A DNA stretch of 64,000 nucleotides from Stenopsyche tienmushanensis (GCA_008973525.1 WACJ01000404.1:682001-746000); one strand, 5' to 3'. Shown: positions 46,600 to 60,170, counted from the stretch's first letter. Notes: generated by a model from the letters alone, not told the origin. A program made the numbers and translations.

Positions 46600-47500
46600 G
46601 TGATTTAAATTCTTAGGTTCTCAATCGCTTGCAGAGCTCCGAAACTCGTTGAATTTAAATCCCTTTATTACGAGCTATTCGACGTTTCACTCGACTCATT
46701 TTAACTTCAACGCAGCTAATCGGATTTCCTCGAAACCCTTATAATTAAATATATCTATTATCGAGCACTTCACTCCATTTAGGTATTACAGAAATTAAAT
46801 TCGAACGATCTTCAGAGTAGATCTAGCACGATGTTGAGCTATTATTGCGTTATAACCTTAATGTGTTTGGTGCCATCGAGCGAAGTTTTAATGCATGGTT
46901 GGGCATTCAAAGAAGTTTTTTGCCTCTGTGCAATTATATGGGAATTGGGATGAGATTTGAATTCAAATTACGTCAGTCGTATGTTCGCAGCGAAATGTGC
47001 TATTCATCAGGCCCCCTAAATAGGACGATAGTATTTTGTGCTAAGCGAATACGAAAACATGGGACTGTTTGATGCAACGCATTAGAAAAGCCAACTTGGA
47101 CCCTTGTATATATGTAATAATATATTAACTTTGACTTACATTCGAATGTAACCGAATCAGCAAAAGAGTCCAGAGAGTTGGAAGTCGGCCAACGGCCATA
47201 ATCCTTTCACTTAATACAGACTATATTTCAATTAACGAAAATATACTTAGTGCTTATGTAAACCGGTAGGCGCCTCTCTCATTCTGGTCATCACTCCCCA
47301 AACGAGGAGCCTCTCTCACCATGGGAGGCCCTCCTCACTTGGCCCACTGGAACTCTCTTACGTACACAGCGGGGCGTCAAAAATTCATATAAAGAGCTTT
47401 CTATTGTTTTCCGCGGGCGCAAAATGTATTTTTGAAAACAACAATGGGCCCCGAAATATACGTCGCGACACGTGCGATAAGCACTTTTTGCGGAATAATA
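46600..47500. other. GC-richer island, no gene recognised
   Basis: Complex sequence. A 75-codon frame at 46845-47072 is unrecognised. GGCGCCTCTCTCATT (47270) and GGAGCCTCTCTCACC (47306) form a short imperfect direct repeat within a pyrimidine-rich patch. 47500-47850 is intermediate in composition with nothing found. Confidence 0.35.
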
Positions 47501-47979
47501 ATACTAAAAAACGTACTTAGGTTGGTAGGAACGTGTGCAAGAGTTAAGGCTGTGGTAATTTAAAGCTCGGAGCCATATTCGCCCCAGTTTGTACAAATTG
47601 GCTGCAGTGAAAATGATGGGTTATTCGGGGGGGTTAAAAAACCAACATGACTCATTTCCATTTAAACGCATGAATATTTCTCGCAGACTCGAAGCCTATG
47701 GGATGCGAGATAATTCAAAATTTAAAACGGCGGGTAAAATAATATGACCGAGTAAATCTGATTGAACAACTAAAGAAGGCGTTAAATTTAATTTATAGAA
47801 GCATTTAATCACCAAATTATATCTTAGCTGCTTAACTCAACATGTCTATTATATAATACTAGTTAGTACCCGGCGCATTGTTACTCCAGAAGTATTCTAA
47901 AAATATCATTTTAAATTTGAAAGAGTTATCTTGTTTAATTAGGAATTATAGAAATAATGAAATTATTTTACTTTGTTTG

Positions 47980-48298
47980 TTTTATTATAAATATGAGCAA
48001 AAATACATACATTGATTTTTATATATGAGATTTACTGTAAGTTAATTTTACTATACTATATTATTTGAGAAAGTGCAAGCAATAAGTTGGCAAAGTTTTA
48101 TCGTAATCGAATGAACGGTATGGCAGCGCATTAAATACGGACAAACAAACATTGATTTTTAAATATTATACTATACCTATGTTACATGCAAAATCTTTAA
48201 CAATAAATGAACGAAGTTTTATTGCAATCCGATGAACGGTATGGCAGCGTATTTCACATGAACAAAACCCAAATCATTTTTATATATTAGAAGATATA
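47980..48298 (+). repeat. Dimeric interspersed repeat, copy 3
   Basis: Unit 1 carries GTTTTATCGTAATCGAATGA then GGTATGGCAGCGCATTAAAT and ACGGACAAACAAACATTGAT; unit 2 carries GTTTTATTGCAATCCGATGA then GGTATGGCAGCGTATTTCAC and ends in TTTTTATATATTAGA. About 110 bp upstream is ACTAGTTAGTACCCGGCGC (from about 47860), a start-like motif that the other two copies lack in recognisable form. No coding capacity. Confidence 0.7.
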
Positions 48299-49870
48299 GT
48301 TTGTCGTCTGTGATTCCATGGGAAATACTTGTTTATCGTCAACTGTTTCTATTAGAACGCTTTGCTTGAATTCATTTCATGTATCTATGTATTATGCTCG
48401 AATATTTTTAAGCATCCTTTTTTTAATATTTTTCTCCATTTCTGCTACAATTAGTATAGATGCATTAAAATCTATGATTTTGACTAAGATTGGATATTAA
48501 ATGCAAATGTGTATTAAAAATGAATATTAATGCTTAAAAATAGTATTATATTTAGAAAACTGTTTAGCCATAACTTTAAATTAAACTATTAAAAATCAAT
48601 TAAGAAATCTAAAAGCTTTAAAATATTATATGAACCATTTACAATTTTTTGAGTGATTTATAAACGTTAGGCTGAAAAATTAATAGAACGTCATAATGCT
48701 GATCATACCAATGAAAACATAATAAGTTAAAAATAATTAATGTAGATCAATCTCCTTTTTGTGATAGTAAAATAAGAATATCCCAAAATCATTGAGGCTA
48801 AGTTGTGAGGCAAAAAAATAAAATGAGAAGAATATCGGAATAGGAAAATTAGAATACAATCGTTCCGTAAAATATAGGTCATCGCTTTGATTGATTGGTC
48901 GGAAACGTCGGCCTTTGTGACTGATGTTGAATGCTAAAAAGGTGCAGCAATGGGAAGATATAAAAAAAATCAACTTACTTGCCAAGAGAATATTTTTTAA
49001 AGGAGTCAATTTCATATTTTCAGTTTTATGGCTCTTAGTGGATGGAAAAAATATTCACGTTCTTTCGAATTTTGGATATGAATTTCATGTATAATGGATG
49101 AGACTGACCATTATTCACATTCAGGATGCTCAAGAATTCTTATCGTAAATGTATTATATATAACTTTAAAAAATATAGAAGAATTTAATATCCATAGCAA
49201 GATGTGCATTTTTATACGGAGGGTAGCTATTAAATATTTTTGCGTCCTGTGAAAATTGTGCGGGTGTTTTAATTTAGAAATGTATTTGGAGTACTTTTGA
49301 GGGTAGAATTTGAACTTTGAATGCGAAGCAAGAAGGGTACGATGGAAGTTTAATATTTGAAGAAAGATGAGCTTTCGTATCTTGGCTGGGATGATGCACC
49401 AGAATCCACCTCCCAAATTATCTTCACATACATCTCTTGGCCTAATGATTTTGCTGGGAACAATAACGGATAACGTTCCATTGTCATGCCACGATTCGTT
49501 AGCTTTGGGTTATCACAAAAGGGAGTAATAGCTAACAGAAGCGTAGTCTAAGCGTAGCGTAGATTCATTCGAAATGAAAGCCTTTTTTAATCTCCACATT
49601 TTAACATTAAAATTAAACTCTCCCAGCTTTTGAATATCCAATCGCTAAATTTAAATTCATTTTTAAGCGCGCATCAAACTTATAATCGTTCACTCAAATA
49701 TGTGTGCACAGACTTGCTTATGCTGCCACCCTTATCCATTTTTTTTTTCTTTGTGAATTGGCGCTTTTCCAATTTCATCAACGACCCTGATTATGGAGAG
49801 GTCATATATTTAGTTAAAGAATCGCCGATTCATCAACTTGATAAAAAGTCGATCTATTGAAACTCGCAAA
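48299..49870. other. AT-rich stretch without supported genes
   Basis: Frames 48318-48500, 48737-49015, 49111-49416 and 49630-49860 give Phe/Ile/Tyr-rich products typical of AT-rich non-coding DNA. No feature is supported. Confidence 0.45.
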
Positions 49871-51215
49871 ACACGCAAAGTCCTGTTCCCGAACGACTCA
49901 AAAGACATCCTACGATCGAATTTACGATATAAAAATGACATTTTTATGAGAAATTTATTTTATTCCTTCTATCCTTTTGCCGATGAATTATGTGCTTAAG
50001 TTAGTGTTGCCACCTAGTGGGATATTATGCATTATTAATGCCGGAATACGCTCACGTTCCTCGATCCCGAGGGATAACAACCGTGACCCGATAGTGCTTT
50101 AATATTGATTCATCTCCGGTTTGCGGCGAGTGATGAACTCGTGAAAATTCAACAGAAGACACGATAAATAAGTTGATTTTCAATAGCTTTTCATCGATGG
50201 CAAATTGTTGCTCTCATGCATGGATTTCCTGGAAACATTGATGAGAACCTCATGACGTTACTCATTGAAGATAAGCGTTATCAGCTAAGGCAGCATTAAA
50301 TACTGCGGCAAGTTTATCTTTTTCAGCTCATTACCTTAAGTCTAAAATCTGCCAAGTTTTTCACTTCAACAGACAATTCAATTTTATCTAAATATATCTT
50401 ATATTTTTTTAACCATTTGAGAATTTATCACATATGAACATATTATATCATATATTAATATTTATATGGTGACGATGTTAAACAATCGAAAGTGACTTAT
50501 AAAACAGATATTTGTCGCCCTTGGGAGAACGTTCTCAAATTAACTTCATATCAAAGCAGAAATTGATGCTTAAATAAATTATTATAAGCTTAAAATATCT
50601 TCCCAAATTGTTATTTATACTAAGAAGTTTTTTCATAATAATTGAAGTTTATATTATTCGAGCTTAACACTCAAGACGCCGCTTGATTCAGGTGATTTTT
50701 TATTCTCCGCGGCTTTCACTAAAATGCTCATAAGTCGATTTGTATTAATGATAATTAAGTAAAATAAGAAGTTTAATAAAGCGTATAGTATAGTGCATAA
50801 ATATTTAAAATAAATGGTTCATGAATAAATCTATCAATTTGAAAAAACGATTATTTATTTATATTTTTGTTAGAAGAAACAACACAAATATATATTTTTT
50901 AAATTCATTTCACAAATAAAATATTGTCAAAGTCTTTAGAAATCAATTTATATGATACCATGTGTTAATCATATCGAGTGACTCCCAAACTATGGACAAG
51001 TTTGTACAAAATTCTTCCAAAAACAATGCATACTACACAGGTATTTTTTTCACGTTGGCTTATTATAAGTATCAAAATATACTTTATTATAACTTATAAT
51101 TATAAGTAATGTATCAAAAATATAAATATTTACACTCGCTTGACGAAAATGTATAATTTATATTGAAAATTCTGTCAAATTGTTTGATAAAAAGTGTATT
51201 TTGCTGTAAAGCATC
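49871..51215. other. Island at 49880-50300, then AT-rich stretch
   Basis: The island is complex sequence without an open frame. 50300-51215 is AT-rich and empty. Confidence 0.4.
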
Positions 51216-51219
51216 GAAA

Positions 51220-52090
51220 GACAGGCTATTGGATTTCCTGAGCGAAAAAACGTGCCTTGATAAAAATAAATATAAGTGTTAAATACTTTTTGATGTTATT
51301 TCGAATAAATCAGGATTGGTGGCACGTTTCAGTCTCGGCGGAGGCTTTGCGAATCGGGGAAGGCAAAAATCATCACGCTAATGCCTGAAAGCAAAAGGCC
51401 CGTCGACAAAAATGCAAAAAGTACACGAACGGGCCCTACTGTAGGAATAAGTTCCGAGCTTAATTCAAGAATACATTACGGGTCTGATGTGGGGATGAAT
51501 TCACGAGGGGTTGATGGTTAGTGGGAATTGCGCCGGAGCGGTTATGTCTAATTGCGTTCACGGGAACAATCACGTTTAGCACCGAGTGCGTGGCCTATAT
51601 ACTGCGGCCTGGGGGTTGGGAGCCGGGGGCTGGGGGTGCAATTGCCTCCGGGTGGATAGCGGTCTATCTTGCGTGAGGGAGGGCCTATCTATAAATCACA
51701 TCGGCCCAACGAGACGCCAACTCGAAGGCTCGAAGACAGTTCGACAATTCCCCGACCGGGTGAGCAGCCTTCGCGTGCTCCAATCGTTAAACCTTCAGAC
51801 CGTAAATCAAATTTACTCCTGATACCGATCGTTTTAGAAATTTGAATTAGGCCCCGTACACTCCGAAATCTAAACATATCGACCACAATGGCCCAGCGGG
51901 TAGGGCCGGGCCAAACAGTTCAATAACCGACTTAAAAAGGAGTTTACTGTGGCGAAATCTACACCCAGCGCGTTTGTATCTCACGGGAATGGCTCATGTC
52001 AAAATTGCTGTTCCATTAAATCCAACAAATCGAACAATATTGCCGTACATAAATATCACACATCGGAAAAATGACGCGCAAATCTATTTC
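51220..52090. promoter_or_regulatory. GC-rich island with a G-quadruplex motif, candidate regulatory element
   Basis: 51611-51635 has four G runs (GGGGG, GGG, GGGGG, GGGGG) with loops of 2, 4 and 2 bases, the strongest quadruplex motif in the window. Frames 51586-51822 plus and 51689-51886 minus overlap and are unrecognised. A regulatory role is inference from composition. Confidence 0.35.
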
Positions 52091-52348
52091 GTCATATATA
52101 ATATCAACATTGTTGATTTTTATTATTGTAATGGCATCTAATTAAGAATAAATTAAAAAGCTCACAAATAAGAGTTTATTATTAAAGTCTTCATTAAACA
52201 TATTTTCAACCCCAATACCTAGAATAAGCTTAATATTTAAAAATTATTCTTATTGAAATCAATCAAAATCATTCTGGTCTGCTCACATAAAAACGCGTGT
52301 TTTATAGTTTGACAGGCTTATTGATTCTGGTATCTTTATCAGTCTATT

Positions 52349-52588
52349 ATGAAGTGGAATTATACGTACTTGTTTCAACTTATCATAACGTCCATAAGCG
52401 GCGACGGGAGTTTATTAATTAAAAATAAAACCAATATTTGGCTTATCGACCAATCAATACCAAATCTGCATCAATCAAAGTTACCTTCAATTGCTGAAGT
52501 ATTACGTTTGTGTTTTGACGCTACAGCTGTAAATACTGGCTTACGAAATGGAGCTTGTGTTCTTCTGGAGCAGAAAATAGAAAGATAA
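52349..52588 (+). pseudogene. Possible remnant of a transposon-encoded protein
   Basis: The 79-codon frame ends with NLHQSKLPSIAEVLRLCFDA, then TAVNTGLRNGACVLLEQKIE. The pattern KLP...EVLR..F......L.....AC......E recalls the N-terminal region of a group of insect transposon-related proteins, but I cannot name the family with confidence. The first half of the frame has no such resemblance. No partner domains follow before the stop. It may be chance. Confidence 0.25.
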
Positions 52589-52599
52589 AAATCCAAAAA

Positions 52600-54870
52600 A
52601 ATAAATAATTAATTAATTATTAGGGCTTGATTGTGCAAAATCAGATTTATAACTAGGATGCAATAATTGGTAAAAATTATGGTACATCCGATCAATAAAT
52701 CACATTAAAATTTAAATCTGAGCGAATTGAAGCCTCAATATATAGCGAAAATTCGGACTGTGCGAGGTAATTGCGTCTAATCAAATTTGAGTAAATAAAA
52801 ATTTAAAGATATCGACTTTGTTATAAAATCTGGATTGATACTATTTTTGATGAAAAATATTATTTTAAAAGAGTATTTTGATTCATGCAAATTGATTATT
52901 TTTGTTGACATTCTTATATGATATCTAAAGACATTTAGTGCTCCAAAGTTTGAACATAAAGCTGTGTATACGCTGTGTAAAACGACAATGTAATAATGTC
53001 CATCATAAATAATTCAGAAGCTTTTGTGGTTATAAAAATATTGCAATGTTTCATATTAAGCCCACCCATATGATAAATATGATAATAAATTCGTTAATTC
53101 CATTAAAATACAAATCATCCCAATGATAGTTATATTTTGATTGTTGGTAGCATTTTTTTACAAGTATCGCTTATATGTTTATTGTATATTATTTTATATG
53201 TGTATACATATCGATATCGCATCAATGATGGATGTTTTATAAGAAAACAGCCATCGAACTAAATTTACATTGAACAACTTCGGATAGGCTTCGGTAGTTC
53301 CACGCTCGCTTATAAATATCTTTAGCATTCCGTAATTTTATTTCGAACGATAAAAAGTAAGGCCGAATATTTATCGTTTATTTTACTTGAAGCATTTCGC
53401 GTAAGCACAAAAAGCATATTCGTAAAAGCAGTTTTATTTACTGATGTTAACATATCGGAAATTCAGTACGCCAATATTATTCCCCCGGGAGCCATCTCTG
53501 CAGAACCACTAAGTGCTTTTATATATACAATATCTCAGCTGAATACAAGTCTGAACTAAATTCTGCAAAGTTTAAGGTGGAACTGGCAAAGGCGTTCCGG
53601 GATGGTCCGGATCCTATATCGAATCTGTAATAAGGATCCGATACAAATTGAGTATTTACAACGTTGAATCGCCATTGCACTTAATCCTCCTCTGAATCCT
53701 CAATCCTTATTATAAAATCGTATACAGATATCGTGTAATAAAATGTTCTGATCTTATCAATGAAAATAATTTAAATACAAATGACATATTACGGACATAT
53801 GTCCATATAGGCATTATATGCTCTTTTATTACTTTGGCAAGAAGGAAAACTAAGCATCAAAATTGTTCTGAAATGGCGAGAAACTAGAGTAATATATTTA
53901 TTAGATCTTTACCAAATCTTTATTGGAAATGAAAAGAAACACTGAACTGTGGAAGATTATCAAGAAAAATAAAAATATTATATATATCGGAAGAAAATCT
54001 CAGTTTTCATATGCCATGAGTTTCAATTCATTTTCCTCTCCATAATTATAATGAATATAATCCCCATATACAAAGAATCATCCACATTAAATAATTCAAA
54101 ATGAATTAAGTGTTAGAATTAGAAAAAATATTGATATAAGTTAGAAAAATTCAGAAAGAAACTCAAAAAAATCATGAGATTGCACGTTTCTTCTAGTTTT
54201 TCTTAAAAAAATGCCTTCGATTACTATAACATCACTTAAGGATATTCCATCTGAGGCGAAAGATTTCAAATTCAAGATTAAAATTAAAAGTGTTTTATTA
54301 TACGACAAATCGTTTATTGTAATGTGTTTAATACTAAATACATATGAAAGATTAAATTACAAAAGCTTTTTTTTTGCATTTATCTCAAAACACATTCCAT
54401 GATGCGTACAACCATAATCATCAATAGTGTTGAGCTAGAACAACTCGATTCACTCCATTAAGTGCCATTATCTCTTATTAAGGTACACAGATGTTACCAT
54501 AATATGAATATATGCATTGTTGTACTAAGGGCCAATTATATTATCCCGAAATTCCCCATACGGTCCTATTCTGATTCCAGGACGATATTAGAATGCTTTG
54601 TTTCTCATATGCTGCAAAAAATATTTAGCAACATCATATAGCGAACTCAACCGATTTTTTTTATCATTTAGGTTTAAATAATACATATTGAATCTTTGAA
54701 AATCCGAAAATGAATTCCATTTGAATATGAAAAATAGTCAATATTTGGCTTTAAATTAGTCAATATTTTTTCGAAAATAATTAATCTAATGTATTTAAAT
54801 CCTCAATAATTTCTCTTTGTTTTCTCCCATTCAATATAGACTTCACCTTTTAATTATTAATGTAATTTTA
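52600..54870. other. AT-rich stretch with a weak island at 53270-53700
   Basis: 53270-53700 is somewhat GC-richer, with a GGATCCGATAC-type near-repeat (GGTCCGGATCC near 53604, AAGGATCCGATAC near 53632). Frame 54211-54402 is unrecognised. Nothing else is supported. Confidence 0.4.
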
Positions 54871-55185
54871 AAGCTTCTTCTTATGATGTCATATCCATTA
54901 TTGGATATAAGCAATGTCCATAAGAAACTATTGTATGGAAATAATTTTTCATGTAGTGATTTCCTATTTGCCAGCCACATAGTTAAATTAGGATATGATT
55001 ATTTGAATATGAATTCAGATAGGAAAGGATTTTTGAGTGATTTGCATAATTCTAATAATTACTGAATACCTGGATTAATGCTTTTGATATCCCAAATCTG
55101 TCGATAAAGCGATTTTCTCCACCATCTGGATTTGAATCCGAACTTTCATAATAATAGTCCATGGTAAAATACACTATATCAGCAC
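54871..55185 (-). mobile_element. tRNA-derived SINE, minus strand
   Basis: On the minus strand GTTCGGATTCAAATCCAGAT (about 55125-55143) matches the box B region of the copy at 38755-39215 almost base for base. The plus-strand tail side CTTATGATGTCATATCCATT (54880), followed by TCCATAAGAAAC and later GGATATGATTATTTGAATATG, follows the same order as that copy. Box A is degenerate. The frame 54817-55065 overlapping it is not a gene. Confidence 0.65.
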
Positions 55186-55690
55186 TTGGTGGAATCAATG
55201 AATGGATTTTTTTATCATTGTCAAGAATTAGCTAGAATTATTTATCTAAAGTTCCTTAATCTTCAATGAAACATCATTTTTTAAATCCACAATTTAAGTA
55301 ATACGAACTGGTTGAGGAATATCCTCATCAAAGTTCTTTTTCAAGCTTTTGCAGATCTACTATATCACTTATGATGCAAATTTGCACACATGCATGTCAT
55401 TCAATAGCGAATATGAGTTTTACTCCGCTCTATTCTTCAATAAAAATGCATACAGACAATAGTCCAACGATTGTAATATATTATAGAAATACAGATGTAA
55501 ATAAAGACATATTTCTATTATCAGAGAGTTGTTTAAAATTATTTTGACTTTTATCTTCAATTACATCAAAAATTAAATGACACTATAATCGATAAGCTAT
55601 TTTATAATAAGGATTAAATGAAAGGTATACAAACTACAAATAATGTTATTTTAGGATGAATATGTTTTTAAAACGATATAGTGCCGACAA
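55186..55690. other. AT-rich stretch, nothing recognised
   Basis: No feature could be supported. Confidence 0.45.
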
Positions 55691-56480
55691 GACTAAGCTA
55701 CAAATTTTCCCACAGGAAAAGATAGTAATTAATGCAAACGTAACGCTTAATCCCCATCTGATTCCCGAAGGATTTCGTGCGGAATCTCTAATTAGACTAT
55801 TGAGGATTCATTCACTTTTGTACTATTATATATCAAGTTGCTTCTACCTGATCGACTTGCTATTTATCTATGGCACAAACAGCCCCATCCTCATATCGAA
55901 AATGAATCAATATATTATCGGAGCGTCCTATTTACATTTTACATTTGAAAGCTTTTGAATCCACTATATAATTTCAACGATACGGCAATTATTGATGCGG
56001 TGACAAAGGGCGCAAGTATGCAAATTTTAATTTACATTCAAAATACGAGGCCTCATAATGAAGCCCTTAAAAAAATAATTTGAAATGTATTTCGTTTGGG
56101 GCTGCATGAATTTATTTACGGCTGTTTGGATATAATCGCGCGTCAGCTTAATGATTATAATAAATTAATTCCGATTTATCTCGGCGTCGTAAATTGTTGT
56201 GCGCTTTCATTATTTCACGTAGATGAAGGAGGGCTCTTGCGGGCAAGGTTTCAAATTTGGTCCTTTTAAATATTAAAACAAATATTTGGGTCCTCCGGCA
56301 ATAAATTTCTTTTTAATTCACCGAAATACATTCAACTTAATTCTGGGCACGAACGCGCCGTAAATTTCATATGCCACTCGAATATGGACTGAGGGCACTT
56401 TGCCTCCGAGACCTATTTGGGACCTTCGAGATGGATGAAGTAGATATGTATAAGGAACAAAATGGTCGTGAGTGCAATTT
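55691..56480. other. GC-richer island, no gene recognised
   Basis: The plus-strand frame 55656-55958 (100 codons) runs into the island. Its product has two hydrophobic runs but no recognisable family. The right half has stops in all frames. Confidence 0.3.
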
Positions 56481-57540
56481 AATGAAACGCCTATTGTGAA
56501 AAAAGGTCCCTATTAACGATATGGACTCTTTATTTATATGAAATTCTTATATCTTTTGTTAATAAACTCTTAAGGAATGCTGAAGCCATTGTAAAATAAT
56601 TTTGACATAATCAAGAACACAATAGTAATTTACATCCCATCTCAAATATAATATTTTTTATTAGTAAAACATGTTTACTGTAAATATCAAATAACAGTGA
56701 TCTTACATTAAAGTCCAAATCAAATTCGATAAGAAAATAGTGATATAATTTAACTACTCATTTTTAACTAACGTGCTGTTTTATGTAGACATTGAATAAG
56801 CCTTTGTTATGGTATGATATCCTTAACTATCACTAAAACTATTTTAATTTATAATTTTTCATAAGTTGTTTACTGTTCGATATCGATATTCCAATGGTAT
56901 ATTTTGAATATCAGGGATGTCCGGAACACTAAATATTAAAATATAATTATGAATATACAAAAAAATCAGGAAAACTGAAAGAAAATAAGCGGAAAATTCC
57001 ACGATCCATGCCATGGCGTAACTCAATTAGCGTCACGCGTTAAAGTTGCTGCTTTTTAATATGAAATATCGTTAAATCACTCGGAGTTTAGTTTTTCCTT
57101 ACTAATTACATTAACGATATATTACATCTAGCTGCCATATATTTCATTAAGGGAGATTTTAAAAAACAGCAATCTTAATACAAAATTTAAATTAAGAAAA
57201 ATGTAGTAACACATAACATACATAAAGACTTGTTTATGATATTTTTTTTAAAAAAGTGCGATTTTTGATGCATATGAATGCTTTTAATTCTCAGCACGCC
57301 TATGAAAAGTTATCAATGACTTAACAGTTAATATTGAATTGATAATATTATAAAATCAATGCAATATTTTGTTGAAGGCGATTTTGCTTAGTATAGTTTT
57401 ACGCCAAGTGCTCTATTATCGTGTAAATATAGACCACACGAGATACAATTGATTGGATTGAGTAATGATGTAGCTTAAAAACATATGATCATCTAATTAT
57501 CGTGCAAGATGTGATCACATGGCTTGTAGTGATTAGCTGG
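56481..57540. other. AT-rich stretch, nothing recognised
   Basis: No gene, RNA or repeat copy could be supported. Confidence 0.45.
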
Positions 57541-59230
57541 ATTACATGCATGTGATTAGTTCCCGTGTTGTCATACGTAATTCCATTCCTCGATCGCCCC
57601 ATTTGCGGCAATCACTCCTCCCCACAAACCCGTTGATAATGTGTCAATACGTCAAAGATCTCAAAAATACAATTGAGCATTGAAATCAGATTATATGTGG
57701 ATGGTTTTACGCTTTCAAGAGTAAAGATTTTCAAATGGGATCTAAATTCTTTAGATCTTTCACGTTAAAAGCTTTTTATGTTGGCATTCGATGTTATACA
57801 AAAGAGGCTTTGATTCTTTGAATGGTATGCTTGGACATTTTATTCTTATGTTTATGCTATTATCATCGTATTAAAGTGTTATTGGAAGGAATCAATGTTG
57901 CAACAGGATCAATATGTGGCTTTATACGTCGATCGTAGAATAACATAACGCTCAGGTAAAATCCTAGCAAGCCATTGTTCAAAAGGAAGAATGGCGTGAT
58001 TTTTTTCTCTTCCATTTGTTAGAGTGGAGAACGATGGCGAACTCCTGCAAAGGGAAATTATTTGTCCTTCATCTCCAGCGGTTATCACCATTTATTTGTC
58101 CTTCGCTTCCTGCAAATGTATATATCGCTCTGAATGGAGAGAAGCCGAAGAAAGCATCAGGGCAATATCATAAATCCCTCCCCTGGCACCCTACGATTCC
58201 TGAAACTCTTCTTTTGATATCGTTTCCTCCCGTGCTGTAGTGTAGTAAAACGGTTTCCTTCCTGCTCGCTTACTGTCTCAAACTTCCAACCGAGGAACAC
58301 TTCGCAAGAGCTGACGCCTTTTAATAAAATGTTTTAAAATGGAGCACACATTTTTTTCGAGCAGCACATTTATGTATCTACAAAGGTGTTAAATTGCTCA
58401 AAATCTCGCCGGATGTGCCGGGTAAAATTTAAGCTTTTTCCGTATGGCCAAAAAAGGAAAGCATCATTTTTGCTGGTCGGGATGACAGTCTGTTTAGAGG
58501 CTGTGTTCAAATTCGCATACGTGCTGTCCGCTTGTCAATATGACAGTTGGCCAAAATTATTAATACAGAATTTTACTCGAATACATGTCAAATACGTACA
58601 ACGTGCATTTGAGTGGAAATCCTACGAGCTATTTTTTATAAAGAGTTTTTTTGGGTGGAAATTTCAGAATGCACGAATAGACATGCCATGCAAATTCAAA
58701 ACTATTGCTCCATATATATTTTTTTCATATGAATTTTTCCTGTTCTTACGAATGAACGAGCATTTCTCTCCTCTTTCATGTCCTAGAATATGTCTTTCTT
58801 AACAGAATATTTTATGGAATTAAACTTCAAATTTGCATAAAATTTGGAATTACTGATTCAATGGCTTATTTGATCTAATTAATCGTCTCAGGATTTACTC
58901 ATTCATATGGACCATAAACGGTTGATTATAAAAAAATAACCAAAACTTAATATAAGGAAATAAAAAGAAAGATCAAGAAAAGTCTCAAACTACAAAAAAC
59001 ATGCTTTTTACTACAAAAAGCATGCATGCTAGGTGAATAGATCTGCAAAACGTATGTATTTTGTATGTAATATTAATGTGAAAGCGAATAGTTATTAAAC
59101 ATACATTTAGATTATATCGATGATGGTAAAAGTAAATCATTGTACTTGAGGTCATAATTCAGTGTTTAAATTTATATCTGAAAATTGAACATCATAATGA
59201 TATTTGGCTTGCCTATGTGGAATATATCAC
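57541..59230. other. GC-richer island (57540-58560) then AT-rich stretch
   Basis: Frames 57909-58091 minus, 58016-58240 plus and 58386-58802 plus (138 codons) are open. The last is one of the longest in the window, but its Phe/Lys/Ser-rich product shows no domain, signal peptide or conserved Cys pattern. I do not call it. Confidence 0.35.
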
Positions 59231-59232
59231 TC

Positions 59233-59328
59233 AATAAGTTCGTAGGATTGTTTTTCACTTTAAACGTTTTTCTTCTTCATTTGGGGTCGTTTATCGTAAT
59301 TTATTAAAAAAAATCCTACGAACTTATT
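59233..59328. mobile_element. 96-bp inverted-repeat element, mariner-like miniature
   Basis: AATAAGTTCGTAGGATT (59233-59249) and its exact reverse complement AATCCTACGAACTTATT (59312-59328) enclose 62 bases. AATAAGTTCGTAG resembles the inner part of several mariner termini, so this may be a miniature inverted-repeat element or a mariner reduced to its ends. There is no coding capacity. Confidence 0.55.
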
Positions 59329-59559
59329 AAATGGTGCGAAAGATACTAATTCTAAGATTGTGTTTATAGGAACTGCGCTAAACTAAGTATTAATCATTCA
59401 ATAGGGAAGAGCTAAAAATAACTTATTTATTTAAAAGGGGTGTAAATATTTGGAGACTTAGAAATAACTTCAAAAATAGCGATAAAAAAGCTGAAACACC
59501 GCAAAAACAATCGAATAAAATAAAATAGCGAACGTTATTTTTCAGAATCATATGTCAAA

Positions 59560-60170
59560 GCTACAATAAAGCTTTCCCGCAGGTACCCAAACATTTCATA
59601 TTTCGTTATTGCGAAATGGAATAAACCAAGGCTTTGGAAAAAGCTCGACCTCCTAACATCATTTGTGACGCCCCAGCAAGATGCCGCCTAACAAAAGCCT
59701 TTCATTCCGGGCGAAACATCATATCACTACTCGCCCTCTACATTTTTGCTTGCTTAGCTTTATGTCCTTGCAAATAGTCCTTTATCCTGCGACACCTGCA
59801 GAAAATTCCGTACTAAATTTTCGAAAGAAAAAAAAAATCATACGCCTAACGGCAATATATTAGAAGCGCATATCATACATACGAATGCTGCTGTTTATTT
59901 AAATTTGCGCATGTACGCGACATATTACAAATGGCACCCAATTGTCACATTAAAAAAATGTATTTTTTGTTCCCGGGTCCCGAGGAAAATTTGCATTTTA
60001 ATAACGTTTGAATTATTCATTCTACCTTCTCTGCTTTTATTTTGTTTAGATTAATTGGGGCTCAGCCTTGACGGATGTCCCAAAATTACAGCGGGCAAAT
60101 GTGGTACAAGCTGCACTTGGCGATTTTTATCAATTGCCTTATTCTATCGTAATATGGATATCCAATTTAA
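59560..60170. other. GC-richer island, no gene recognised
   Basis: Complex sequence; frames 59681-59863 and 60055-60300 are unrecognised. No credible exon boundaries were seen. 60170-60445 is AT-rich. Confidence 0.35.

Noticed and set aside
58386..58802. 138-codon plus-strand frame
   Set aside because: One of the longest in the window, but no motif, no balanced composition and no splice or promoter context; this length is reachable by chance in 64 kb.
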